A stretch of 21,813 nt of DNA, from contig JBCDBH010000052.1 of NCBI GenBank assembly GCA_039184055.1, forward strand, positions 1 to 21,813. The letters run 5' to 3'. The notes under the pieces were generated by a model. The model was not told the origin of the DNA and searched no databases. It was given only the letters and a program-made list of their open reading frames with translations. Positions 16,178 through 21,813 of this stretch are shown in pieces. This stretch comes from JBCDBH01 sp039184055 (lineage in GTDB: Bacteria > Acidobacteriota > Thermoanaerobaculia > Multivoradales > J023). Position 1 is the first letter of the stretch; the number at the start of each line of letters is the position of its first letter. Position numbers and translations under genes: made by a program.

Positions 16178-16252
16178 GGGCAAGGGAGTTTGCTCGAATG
16201 CCTGAGCAGTCGTGGTGCCGGAAACACTGAGAGATGGGCCACCCAAGAGTGA

Positions 16253-16327
16253 TGGAGCGGGAGACGGGATTCGAACCCGCGACCAACAGCTTGGAAGGCT
16301 GTGACTCTACCCCTGAGTTACTCCCGC
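16253..16327 (-). tRNA. tRNA-Gly (anticodon UCC)
   Basis: The 75-nt gene has acceptor GCGGGAG/CTCCCGC, anticodon stem ACAGC/GCTGT with loop CTTCCAA, and T arm GCGGG-TTCGAAT-CCCGT. The anticodon UCC reads GGA and GGG. CCA is encoded. It matches E. coli glyT in position and anticodon. Confidence 0.97.
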
Positions 16328-16371
16328 GTCGGATGACGCACGCACGACTCGCGGCTTTGTATCCGCAAAGA

Positions 16372-16458
16372 TGGTGGAGGCGGGTGGATTCGAACCACCG
16401 TAGGGCGAAGCCCGGCAGATTTACAGTCTGCTGCCATTGTCCACTCGGCCACACCTCC
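16372..16458 (-). tRNA. tRNA-Tyr (anticodon GUA)
   Basis: The 87-nt class II tRNA has acceptor GGAGGTG/CGCCTCC with one G-U pair, anticodon stem GCAGA/TCTGC with loop CTGTAAA, and a long variable arm (CGGGCTTCGCCC). The anticodon GUA reads UAC and UAU. The gene ends ACCA, so CCA is encoded. It lies 44 nt upstream of tRNA-Gly. Confidence 0.97.
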
Positions 16459-16524
16459 GAAACCTGTGACCTCTCGACCGATGATCTCCGGTTCGTTGAC
16501 CGCTGATCACGGCGCTTGGCTGGA

Positions 16525-16600
<76 letters not shown>

Positions 16601-16695
16601 CGAGTCCGCGACCCGCGCTTCCGACCGAGGTCGGATGTGAAAAGGCCGCAAATCCCTCGCGCCGTGCGCTGGGCACCGCGTCGAAGGGGCGAGAG

Positions 16696-16723
16696 TGTAT
16701 ATCAGGGCCGGACGGGGACGCAA
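16696..16723 (-). promoter_or_regulatory. Candidate extended -10 promoter for the tRNA block
   Basis: The minus strand has TTGCGT (16718-16723), a 16-nt spacer ending in TGA, and TATACA (16696-16701). The TGN before the -10 box makes it an extended -10 element, and a GC-rich discriminator follows, as in many stable-RNA promoters. It lies about 96 nt before tRNA-Thr(UGU) and after the end of rlmB. Confidence 0.5.
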
Positions 16724-16735
16724 CCCCGATCCCGC

Positions 16736-16757
16736 AATCCGTCGAAAGCAACGGATT
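16736..16757 (-). other. Hairpin at the end of rlmB
   Basis: AATCCGT pairs with ACGGATT around an 8-nt loop, directly against the rlmB stop codon. No U-run follows, so termination is uncertain; it may only protect the mRNA 3' end. Confidence 0.4.
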
Positions 16758-17458
16758 CAAGACCGCTGACGGACCGCTTCGTAGAGCACCGCGGCCGCGG
16801 CGGTGGAGAGATTGAGCGACTCGACTCGGCCACGAAGCGGCAGACCGAGCAACCCGTCACACAGCTCTCGAGTACGGGCGCGAAGGCCTTTTTCTTCACC
16901 ACCGAAGCAAAGCGCCACCTTGCCGGACAGGTCGACGTCCCACGGCGCGTCGCCGCCGGCCGCCGCCCCGTAGACCCAGAAGCCTTCATCTTTGAGACGC
17001 TTGATTCGTTGACCGCTATTGGTAACACGCTCGATCGTCAACCACTCGGCTGCCCCCGCCGAGACTTTGCGCACCGTGGCGGTGATCGGCGCCGAGCCAC
17101 GATCACGGACCAGCACCTGGCCGACACCGGCGCCTTCACAGACCCGCAGGAGCGCACCGAGGTTGTGAGGATCCTGAACGTCTTCGACCAGCACCCTCAG
17201 ATCGGTGTCGACGCTGGTAGGAACAGGCTCCGTCACAGCGCGCACGCGGGCGACGACGCCGTTGTGGGGCGCGCCACCGGAGTGCTCGCGCAAGATGGAT
17301 TCAGCGACCGTGTCGACCGCGATGCGATGACGACGAGCCAGCGCCTCGATTTCGTCACGCCGCTTGCCCGGACGCCGCGCGATGAGCACGGCTTCGACGT
17401 CCTGGGGCCGGTGACGCAGAAGCTCGCGGACCGGGTGAAAGCCGTAAATGGTCGCCAT
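16757..17458 (-). CDS. rlmB: SpoU-family rRNA 2'-O-methyltransferase, RlmB type
   Basis: This 233-residue enzyme belongs to the SPOUT (TrmH/SpoU) superfamily. Residues 1-75 form the RlmB-type substrate-binding domain (IYGFHPVRELLRHRP at the start). Catalytic motifs follow: N99-L-G-x3-R105 (motif 1), G186-G-E-E-K-G191 (motif 2) and S214-L-N-L-S218 (motif 3). RlmB methylates G2251 of the 23S P loop in E. coli. The N-terminal domain favours RlmB over tRNA methylase TrmH, though a tRNA substrate cannot be excluded next to four tRNA genes. It starts 7 nt after frr without a visible Shine-Dalgarno sequence, which suggests coupling. Confidence 0.88.
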   Translation of the reverse strand: MATIYGFHPVRELLRHRPQDVEAVLIARRPGKRRDEIEALARRHRIAVDTVAESILREHSGGAPHNGVVARVRAVTEPVPTSVDTDLRVLVEDVQDPHNLGALLRVCEGAGVGQVLVRDRGSAPITATVRKVSAGAAEWLTIERVTNSGQRIKRLKDEGFWVYGAAAGGDAPWDVDLSGKVALCFGGEEKGLRARTRELCDGLLGLPLRGRVESLNLSTAAAAVLYEAVRQRS

Positions 17459-17465
17459 CGGGCGG

Positions 17466-18020
17466 TCAGAGTGTGGTGATGTCTTTTTCTTTCGCCGCCA
17501 GCGTCTCGGCGACCTTGCCGATGTAGTGATCGTGCAGCTTCTGCACTTCGGCGAGCCCGCGTCGCTCGTCGTCCTGGCTGATGTCCTTGTCTTTCTCCAT
17601 CGCCTTCAGGAAATCATTACCGTCGCGGCGGGCTTGGCGGATACCGGTACGCGTCGCCTCGGCCATCTCGTGGGCGCGCCGAACGAGCTCTTGACGACGC
17701 TCGGAGGTGAGCGGCGGCACCGGGATCCGAATGATCTTGCCGTCGTTGGATGGATTCAGCCCGAGATTGGCCATCATGATGGCGCGCTCGATCGCACCGA
17801 GCTGGCTGACGTCGAAAGGCTGAGCGGTCAGTAGAGTGGACTCGGCGACGTTGATGTTGGCCAACTGACGAAGCGGCGTCGGCGTACCGTAATACTCCAC
17901 CATGACACCATCGAGAATGGCCGGCGACGCACGCCCGGTGCGCAACTGCTTGAGCTCTTCGTGGAAGTGCTTGACTGCCTTGACCATGGCCTGTTCGACT
18001 TCCTGAAAGACCTCTTGCAT
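17466..18020 (-). CDS. frr: Ribosome recycling factor
   Basis: The 184-residue protein carries the RRF core ELKQLRTGRASPAILDGVMVEYYGTPTPL, then the small beta domain and the C-terminal helix RQARRDGNDFLKAMEKDKDISQDDERR. RRF splits post-termination ribosomes together with EF-G. Length equals the E. coli protein. The ATG is served by a fully consensus AAGGAGGTGA. A 121-nt spacer with a possible promoter separates it from pyrH, the usual neighbour. Confidence 0.98.
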   Translation of the reverse strand: MQEVFQEVEQAMVKAVKHFHEELKQLRTGRASPAILDGVMVEYYGTPTPLRQLANINVAESTLLTAQPFDVSQLGAIERAIMMANLGLNPSNDGKIIRIPVPPLTSERRQELVRRAHEMAEATRTGIRQARRDGNDFLKAMEKDKDISQDDERRGLAEVQKLHDHYIGKVAETLAAKEKDITTL

Positions 18021-18023
18021 ACG

Positions 18024-18033
18024 TCACCTCCTT
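18024..18033 (-). promoter_or_regulatory. Near-perfect Shine-Dalgarno sequence of frr
   Basis: AAGGAGGTGA is complementary to the 16S 3' end over ten bases. Its GGAGG core lies 6 nt from the ATG. It is the longest such match I noticed in the window and predicts strong initiation. Confidence 0.75.
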
Positions 18034-18094
18034 GCGTCTACTACCCATCCTGTTCGGAGCAGCGGCCATTGCCGCCCTCACCGACCGAAGGAGA

Positions 18095-18124
18095 ATGGTG
18101 ACGCCGAACCCCCACCGTTGTCAA
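18095..18124 (-). promoter_or_regulatory. Possible frr promoter
   Basis: A perfect TTGACA (18119-18124) is followed after 18 nt by CACCAT (18095-18100), a weak -10 box. It lies in the 121-nt pyrH-frr spacer. frr also has its own promoter in E. coli, but the -10 mismatch keeps this tentative. Confidence 0.3.
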
Positions 18125-18141
18125 TCGGAGCCGCCTCGCGG

Positions 18142-18867
18142 TCAGATATCGGCGCGCACCAACGAGCCTACGCTCTCACCCATGGCCGCGCGCTCGATAT
18201 TGCCACGCACCGACATGTCGAAGAGCATGATCGGAATGCCCGCGTTGCGACACAGGTCGATCGCCGCGGCATCCATGAATCGCAAATTGCGCTCGAGAAC
18301 TTGCTGATAGGTCACCACCTCGAGCAGCTCGGCGTTCGGATCCTTGCGCGGATCCGCCGTGTAAATGCCCGCCACGCCCGTCCCCTTCATGACGATTTCA
18401 GCGTGGATCTCGCTCGCGCGCAGCGCCGCGGCACTGTCGGTGGTGAAGAAGGGATTGCCGGTACCGGCGGCGAAGATCACCACCCGACCTTTTTCCAGAT
18501 GACGGATGGCGCGCCCGCGAATGTAGGGCTCGGCGACGGCACGAATATCGATCGCCGTCTGCACACGCACGTCGACATCGAGCTTCTTGAGCGCATCCGA
18601 CAACGCGAGAGCATTGATCACGGTACCGAGCATGCCCATGTGATCACCGGTCACACGCTCGATACCGCGCTCACTCGCGGTCAAACCGCGAATGATGTTG
18701 CCACCCCCGACGACGATCCCCAATTGGACGCCTCGTGCATGAACCTCTTTGAGCTCTTCCGCGAGGCGCCCGACCACATTGTGATCGAGACCGAAACTCT
18801 TGTCGCCCATCAGGGCTTCGCCCGAGAGCTTCAGCAGAACGCGCCGGTAATGTGGCTGTTCTTCCAT
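18142..18867 (-). CDS. pyrH: Uridylate kinase (UMP kinase)
   Basis: The 241-residue amino-acid-kinase-family enzyme converts UMP + ATP to UDP + ADP in pyrimidine synthesis. LLKLSGEALMG is at residues 11-21, VVGGGNIIRG at 52-61, GDHMGML at 74-80, and the C-terminal half has TGNPFFTTDSAAALRA and GTGVAGIYTADPRKDPNA. The start MEEQPHYRRVLLKLSG at 18867 lies 4 nt after tsf; a longer frame overlaps tsf and is not conserved. The usual rpsB-tsf-pyrH-frr order is kept. Confidence 0.97.
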   Translation of the reverse strand: MEEQPHYRRVLLKLSGEALMGDKSFGLDHNVVGRLAEELKEVHARGVQLGIVVGGGNIIRGLTASERGIERVTGDHMGMLGTVINALALSDALKKLDVDVRVQTAIDIRAVAEPYIRGRAIRHLEKGRVVIFAAGTGNPFFTTDSAAALRASEIHAEIVMKGTGVAGIYTADPRKDPNAELLEVVTYQQVLERNLRFMDAAAIDLCRNAGIPIMLFDMSVRGNIERAAMGESVGSLVRADI

Positions 18868-18871
18868 GTCG

Positions 18872-19528
18872 TCAGCCTTGACCGCTGAGCTCGGCGACTT
18901 CTTCGGCGAAGCTCTTCTCTTCCTTCTTCTCGACACCCTCGCCGAGAACAAAGCGAGCGAAACGGCGAATCTGGATATTCTCGCCGATCTTGGCGACCCG
19001 CTCGGTGATCAGCTCTTGGATCGTCTTGTCGGGATCCTTGACGAAGTCCTGCTCGAGAAGAACGACCTCACCGTAGAACTTGTCCATCCGCCCCTCGACG
19101 ATCTTGTCGACGATCTTCTCCGGCTTACCTTCGGCCAGCGTACGCTCGCGGAGGATCTCGCGCTCTTTGTCGACCACTTCCTGCGTGACTTCGTCACGGC
19201 TCAAGAAACGCGGCGACGCGGCGGCGACGTGCATGGCGATGTCGCGGACCAAGGCCTGGAAGTCATCGGTGCGAGCCACGAAGTCGGTCTCACAGTTGAC
19301 CTCGACCAAAACGCCGATCTTGCCACCGGCGTGAATATAGGAACCGACCGCGCCTTCGGCGGTCACCCGGTCGGCCTTCTTGGCCGCCGACGCGATCCCC
19401 TTCTTGCGCAATACTTCGATGGCTTTTTCGACGTCACCGCCGGTCTCGACGAGCGCCTCACGACACTTGAGCATGGGCGCCTGGGTGCGCTCGCGAAGCT
19501 CCTTGACCATCTGGGCCGTAACTTTCAT
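18872..19528 (-). CDS. tsf: Elongation factor Ts, short form
   Basis: The product of 218 residues exchanges GDP for GTP on EF-Tu. The N-terminal UBA-like domain spans about residues 1-50 (TAQMVKELRERTQAPMLKCREAL), the catalytic TDFV is at 81-84, and one core subdomain follows. E. coli EF-Ts has 283 residues; the second subdomain is reduced here, as in Thermus. The usual MMDCKKAL is MLKCREAL. AGAGAGGA precedes the ATG. It sits 190 nt after rpsB, and its partner tuf is about 3 kb downstream in the same array. Confidence 0.97.
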   Translation of the reverse strand: MKVTAQMVKELRERTQAPMLKCREALVETGGDVEKAIEVLRKKGIASAAKKADRVTAEGAVGSYIHAGGKIGVLVEVNCETDFVARTDDFQALVRDIAMHVAAASPRFLSRDEVTQEVVDKEREILRERTLAEGKPEKIVDKIVEGRMDKFYGEVVLLEQDFVKDPDKTIQELITERVAKIGENIQIRRFARFVLGEGVEKKEEKSFAEEVAELSGQG

Positions 19529-19718
19529 GGCGGTCCTCTCTTGTCAACCGACACCGCTCGGCGTCGGACAGTTCTCTTTGGGTTGTCGTTGGATCAGAGC
19601 GTACCGGCACTTGCACGGAGGTCTCCCGAACAAGACTCTCCGGATTGCTCAGACAGACGAAAGCCGGCGAAGGCATTGTAGCCCACGCCGGCCTCGATGA
19701 AACCTGATCGACCCGCGA
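19529..19718 (-). other. rpsB-tsf spacer with three hairpins
   Basis: No coding sequence is visible in this 190-nt spacer. CTGATCG/CGATCAG with a 5-nt loop (19704-19722) overlaps the rpsB stop. GCCGGCG/CGCCGGC (19663-19692) encloses an inner GGC/GCC pairing and is followed on the transcript by TTTC, a weak terminator-like form. A third, CCGAC...GTCGG (19548-19567), stands just before the tsf ribosome-binding site. Together they could reduce read-through into tsf or adjust the S2:EF-Ts ratio; this is inferred. Confidence 0.5.
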
Positions 19719-20582
19719 TCAGTTCGTCGGCTGCTCCGCGGCGGGCGGGGCTTCTTCCGTGGCGGCAGCGGCTGGTGCTTCAGCCGTCGCCGGAGCGGCG
19801 GCTGGCTCAGCGGCTACCGGAGCAGCGGCCGCCGCGGGCTCGGCGGCGACGTTGGCACCCTTGGCGCGAGCCTGGCTGCGCGCCGAGCGCTCTTTCTCGA
19901 GCACACCGGCACCGGCCAGATACGCATCGGCCACCTTCGCGGTGAAGAGCCGAATGGTGCGAATCGCGTCGTCGTTACCCGGAATCACGTAGTCGATCAA
20001 CTCGGGGTCACAGTTGGTGTCGACGATGGCGATCACCGGAATCCCGAGCTTGTTCGCCTCACCGACCGCGATCGATTCCTTTTTCGGATCGACCACGAAG
20101 AGGGCGTCGGGCAACTGGGTCATGCCACGCAAACCTTCGAGGTTGCGCACCATCTTCTGACGTTCACGATCGAGACGCAGGATTTCTTTCTTGGTCAGCA
20201 ACGACTCGGTGTCGGAAATCCGCGATTCGATTTCCTTGAGCCGTTCGACCGAGGCGCGAATGGTCACGAAGTTGGTCAACGTGCCACCGAGCCAGCGATG
20301 CGTGACCCAGAACTGGCCGCAACGCGACGCCTCTTCCGACACTGCTTCCTGAGCCTGACGCTTGGTGCCCACGAAGAGCACGCGGCGCCCCTCGGAACCG
20401 AGCTGATAGGCGAACTCGGCGGCCTCGTTGAAGAGACGCAGAGTCTTCTGCAGGTCGATGATGTAGATGCCGTTGCGCTTGCCGAAGATGTAACGCTTCA
20501 TCTTCGGGTTCCAACGCCGGGTCTGGTGACCGAAGTGGACACCCGCTTCGAGCAGGTTGCGCATGCGTACTTGAGGAATCAA
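19719..20582 (-). CDS. rpsB: 30S ribosomal protein S2 with Ala/Pro-rich C-terminal tail
   Basis: The 287-residue product contains MRNLLEAGVHFGHQTRRWNPKMKRYIFGKRNGIYIIDL and the conserved FWVTHRWLGGTLTNF and PDALFVVDPKKE. S2 links the 30S head and body and docks with S1. The start is a TTG at 20582: AAGGAG lies 6 nt before it but 24 nt before the ATG at 20564, and the extra residues MIPQVR suit the family. Residues 246-287 are a low-complexity tail with 22 Ala, 8 Pro and 6 Glu and no Lys or Arg. It lies 14 nt after rpsI. Confidence 0.97.
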   Translation of the reverse strand: MIPQVRMRNLLEAGVHFGHQTRRWNPKMKRYIFGKRNGIYIIDLQKTLRLFNEAAEFAYQLGSEGRRVLFVGTKRQAQEAVSEEASRCGQFWVTHRWLGGTLTNFVTIRASVERLKEIESRISDTESLLTKKEILRLDRERQKMVRNLEGLRGMTQLPDALFVVDPKKESIAVGEANKLGIPVIAIVDTNCDPELIDYVIPGNDDAIRTIRLFTAKVADAYLAGAGVLEKERSARSQARAKGANVAAEPAAAAAPVAAEPAAAPATAEAPAAAATEEAPPAAEQPTN

Positions 20583-20588
20583 AGCGAG

Positions 20589-20594
20589 CTCCTT
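20589..20594 (-). promoter_or_regulatory. Shine-Dalgarno sequence deciding the rpsB TTG start
   Basis: AAGGAG is 6 nt before TTG at 20580-20582 and 24 nt before the first ATG. Spacing favours the TTG. Confidence 0.65.
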
Positions 20595-20596
20595 GA

Positions 20597-20989
20597 TCAG
20601 CGCTTGGAGAACTGGAAGCGGGCGCGAGCGCCCTTGAGGCCGTACTTCTTACGCTCTTTCTTACGCGGATCACGAGTCAGGAGACCGGCACGCTTGAGCG
20701 GGGTGTGGAACTCGTCGTTGTAGCGATCGAGTGCACGCGAAATACCGTGGCGGATGGCACCCGCCTGACCGCTTGGCCCGCCACCGACGACGGTGACGTA
20801 GATGTCGAACGCTTCGCCGGTCTCGGTGATCGCCAGCGGCTGCTTGACGATCATCTTGAGCACGTCGTTCGGGAAGTATTCGTCGAGCGAGCGGCTGTTC
20901 ACGGTGATGGCACCGCTACCCGGACGCAGGAAAACACGCGCGGTGGCCGTCTTGCGACGACCGGTGCCGTAATACTGAGCTTCGTTCAC
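20597..20989 (-). CDS. rpsI: 30S ribosomal protein S9
   Basis: The 130-residue protein starts MNEAQYYGTGRRKTATARVFLRPG and has GGGPSGQAGAIRHGISRAL and the C-terminal RAGLLTRDPRKKERKKYG...RARFQFSKR. The terminal SKR tail contacts the P-site tRNA anticodon loop. The start is a GTG at 20989, because AGGAGG lies 6 nt upstream; an upstream TTG in frame overlaps that site and the rplM stop. Eleven nt separate it from rplM, its usual partner. Confidence 0.97.
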   Translation of the reverse strand: MNEAQYYGTGRRKTATARVFLRPGSGAITVNSRSLDEYFPNDVLKMIVKQPLAITETGEAFDIYVTVVGGGPSGQAGAIRHGISRALDRYNDEFHTPLKRAGLLTRDPRKKERKKYGLKGARARFQFSKR

Positions 20990-20995
20990 GAACGT

Positions 20996-21001
20996 CCTCC
21001 T
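20996..21001 (-). promoter_or_regulatory. Shine-Dalgarno sequence deciding the rpsI GTG start
   Basis: AGGAGG is 6 nt before the GTG and overlaps the rplM stop codon, linking the two cistrons. An in-frame TTG at 21004 would place this site inside the coding region. Confidence 0.75.
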
Positions 21002-21450
21002 CAACCGCGGCGGGCTTGCTCGAGCGCGAGCGGTTCGGGTTGCTGTGCGACGTGCGGATGCTCCGTGCCGGCGTAGACACGAAGCTTCTTGAGCTGTTTG
21101 CGACCCAGTGGACCCTTCGGCAGCATTCCCTTGACCGCTTTCTCGATCAAGCGAGTGGGGTGCTTCTGGCGCATCTCGGCGGCGGTCATCTCACGGAGAC
21201 CACCAGGCCGACCACTGTGACGGCGATAAAGCTTTTGCGATTCTTTGTTGCCGGTCAGCACGATCTGCTCGGCATTCACCACGACGACGAAATCGCCAGT
21301 GTCGAGATGGGGCACGAAGGTCGGCTTGTGCTTGCCACGCAACACCCGAGCGATCTCGGTCGACAACCGGCCAAGAGTCAGACCGGCAGCGTCGACGACA
21401 TACCATCGGCGCTCGATCTCGTCCCGTTTCGGGCTGTACGTCTTCATCAT
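21001..21450 (-). CDS. rplM: 50S ribosomal protein L13
   Basis: The 149-residue product has KTYSPKRDEIERRWYVVDAAGLTLGRLSTEIARVLRGKHKPTF near the start and KAVKGMLPKGPLGRKQLKKLRVYAGTEHPH, both diagnostic. L13 is an early assembly protein of the 50S subunit. In E. coli it represses rplM-rpsI by binding its own leader. Two adjacent ATGs (21450 and 21447) are possible. It is the first gene of the array and follows a long leader. Confidence 0.97.
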   Translation of the reverse strand: MMKTYSPKRDEIERRWYVVDAAGLTLGRLSTEIARVLRGKHKPTFVPHLDTGDFVVVVNAEQIVLTGNKESQKLYRRHSGRPGGLREMTAAEMRQKHPTRLIEKAVKGMLPKGPLGRKQLKKLRVYAGTEHPHVAQQPEPLALEQARRG

Positions 21451-21735
21451 CTGCTTCCTTCTTCGCCCCGTGTCTTACCACGCACTCGGAACGAATACAT
21501 TCGCACCGCCCCGACGGCGGGCGAGAGCTACGATCGTCAATCTCACCGGCATCACCGGTGACGAGTCTGGCTGAGTTGAGAGCGCTTTGCCGATCGCGAG
21601 ATGACGATCGTATCGAGGCTCGATCGCGTTGACGGCGACCTATCTGACCTTGCCTCGAGCGCTGCGAAACCACGAGCTCGTTGCTGAGAGCTTTGGCCGG
21701 ACGGACCGGCTCTACCCCCTTGACCTGCAAAGGGC
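21451..21735 (-). promoter_or_regulatory. Long structured 5' leader of rplM
   Basis: About 284 nt lie between the likely transcription start near 21734 and the rplM ATG. No conserved gene is visible. Inverted repeats include TCACCGG/CCGGTGA (21543-21561, 5-nt loop), ATCGA/TCGAT (21612-21624) and GCCGG/CCGGC (21696-21710). CGATCG occurs four times (21531, 21591, 21605, 21621). A 25-codon frame without a Shine-Dalgarno sequence spans 21475-21552. The position fits a ribosomal-protein autoregulatory leader, but no known L13 motif was matched. Confidence 0.45.
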
Positions 21736-21740
21736 CCCTG

Positions 21741-21769
21741 ATGGTATGAGAGCCACCTGGGGCTGTCAA
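21741..21769 (-). promoter_or_regulatory. Sigma-70-like promoter of the rplM operon
   Basis: The minus strand has a consensus TTGACA (21764-21769), a 17-nt spacer and TACCAT (21741-21746, four of six matches). It is the best promoter match in the window and stands upstream of the first gene. Transcription should start near 21734. The remaining 44 nt to the window end show nothing recognisable. Confidence 0.7.
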
Positions 21770-21813
21770 GGCCCGAAAGTCTCCAAAACCCGGAATCCGA
21801 CCGCGGCGCTCGC

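Noticed and set aside
18096..18307. Plus-strand ATG with upstream AAGGAG opposite the pyrH-frr spacer
   Set aside because: The frame continues antisense into pyrH and has no homology that I recognise; the AAGGAG is fortuitous.
19529..19550. TTGACA just before the tsf start as a promoter
   Set aside because: No acceptable -10 box occurs 15-19 nt downstream; the best hexamer matches the consensus at only one position.
19672..19685. TACAAT in the rpsB-tsf spacer as a -10 box
   Set aside because: It lies in the loop of a hairpin and has no convincing -35 box at the right distance.
19759..19992. Ala/Gly-rich plus-strand frame
   Set aside because: It is the complement of the low-complexity S2 tail and reflects its repeated GC-rich codons.
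21191..21769. 192-residue minus-strand frame overlapping the rplM leader and rplM
   Set aside because: Its first codon lies in the -35 box of the promoter and it runs out of frame through rplM; composition is Arg/Ser-rich and not protein-like.

Overview
The window is a high-GC bacterial chromosome segment given over almost entirely to translation genes. One compact array on the minus strand runs from about 21450 down to 220. The organism is not identifiable with certainty. The RpoA start (MLWKGFQRPKR...), the lid-less short adenylate kinase, the short EF-Ts and the tRNA-Thr/Tyr/Gly/Thr-tuf cassette fit a deep Gram-negative lineage, with Acidobacteriota or a former 'Deltaproteobacteria' phylum as my best guess. 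That guess rests on remembered family resemblance, not on a search.

Layout in the direction of transcription (right to left): a consensus-like promoter (21741-21769) and a structured leader of about 284 nt precede rplM-rpsI-rpsB, then a 190-nt spacer with hairpins, tsf-pyrH, a 121-nt spacer with a possible promoter, frr and rlmB. Next comes a tRNA block: Thr(UGU), Tyr(GUA), Gly(UCC) and, after a 225-nt spacer with its own candidate promoter and a 10-bp GC hairpin, Thr(GGU). All four encode CCA. Then follow tuf and, only 13 nt later, the S10 operon (rpsJ-rplC-rplD-rplW-rplB-rpsS-rplV-rpsC-rplP-rpmC-rpsQ). The spc genes (rplN-rplX-rplE-rpsH-rplF-rplR-rpsE-rpmD-rplO-secY), adk-map-rpmJ and the alpha genes (rpsM-rpsK-rpoA-rplQ) complete it. 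A bidirectional intrinsic terminator (167-200) separates rplQ from the end of a convergent, unidentified plus-strand gene.

The genes together supply most of the large- and small-subunit proteins, elongation factors Tu and Ts, ribosome recycling factor, a 23S rRNA methyltransferase, RNA polymerase alpha, the SecY channel, methionine aminopeptidase and two nucleotide kinases. Most junctions are shorter than 35 nt or overlap by 4-14 nt, which implies extensive translational coupling. Several starts are GTG (secY, adk, rpsC, rpsI) or TTG (rpsE, rpsB), most chosen by a well-placed Shine-Dalgarno sequence.

I see no mobile element, CRISPR array or unfamiliar multi-gene system. The real oddities concern arrangement. 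The tRNA-tuf cassette, which usually leads to secE-nusG-rplK, is joined directly to rpsJ, as though two tuf loci had recombined. Three genes normally embedded in the spc and alpha operons (rpsN, infA, rpsD) are absent from their places. L15 and S2 carry long acidic or Ala/Pro-rich C-terminal tails. Several non-coding spacers hold strong hairpins that could be regulatory or processing sites.
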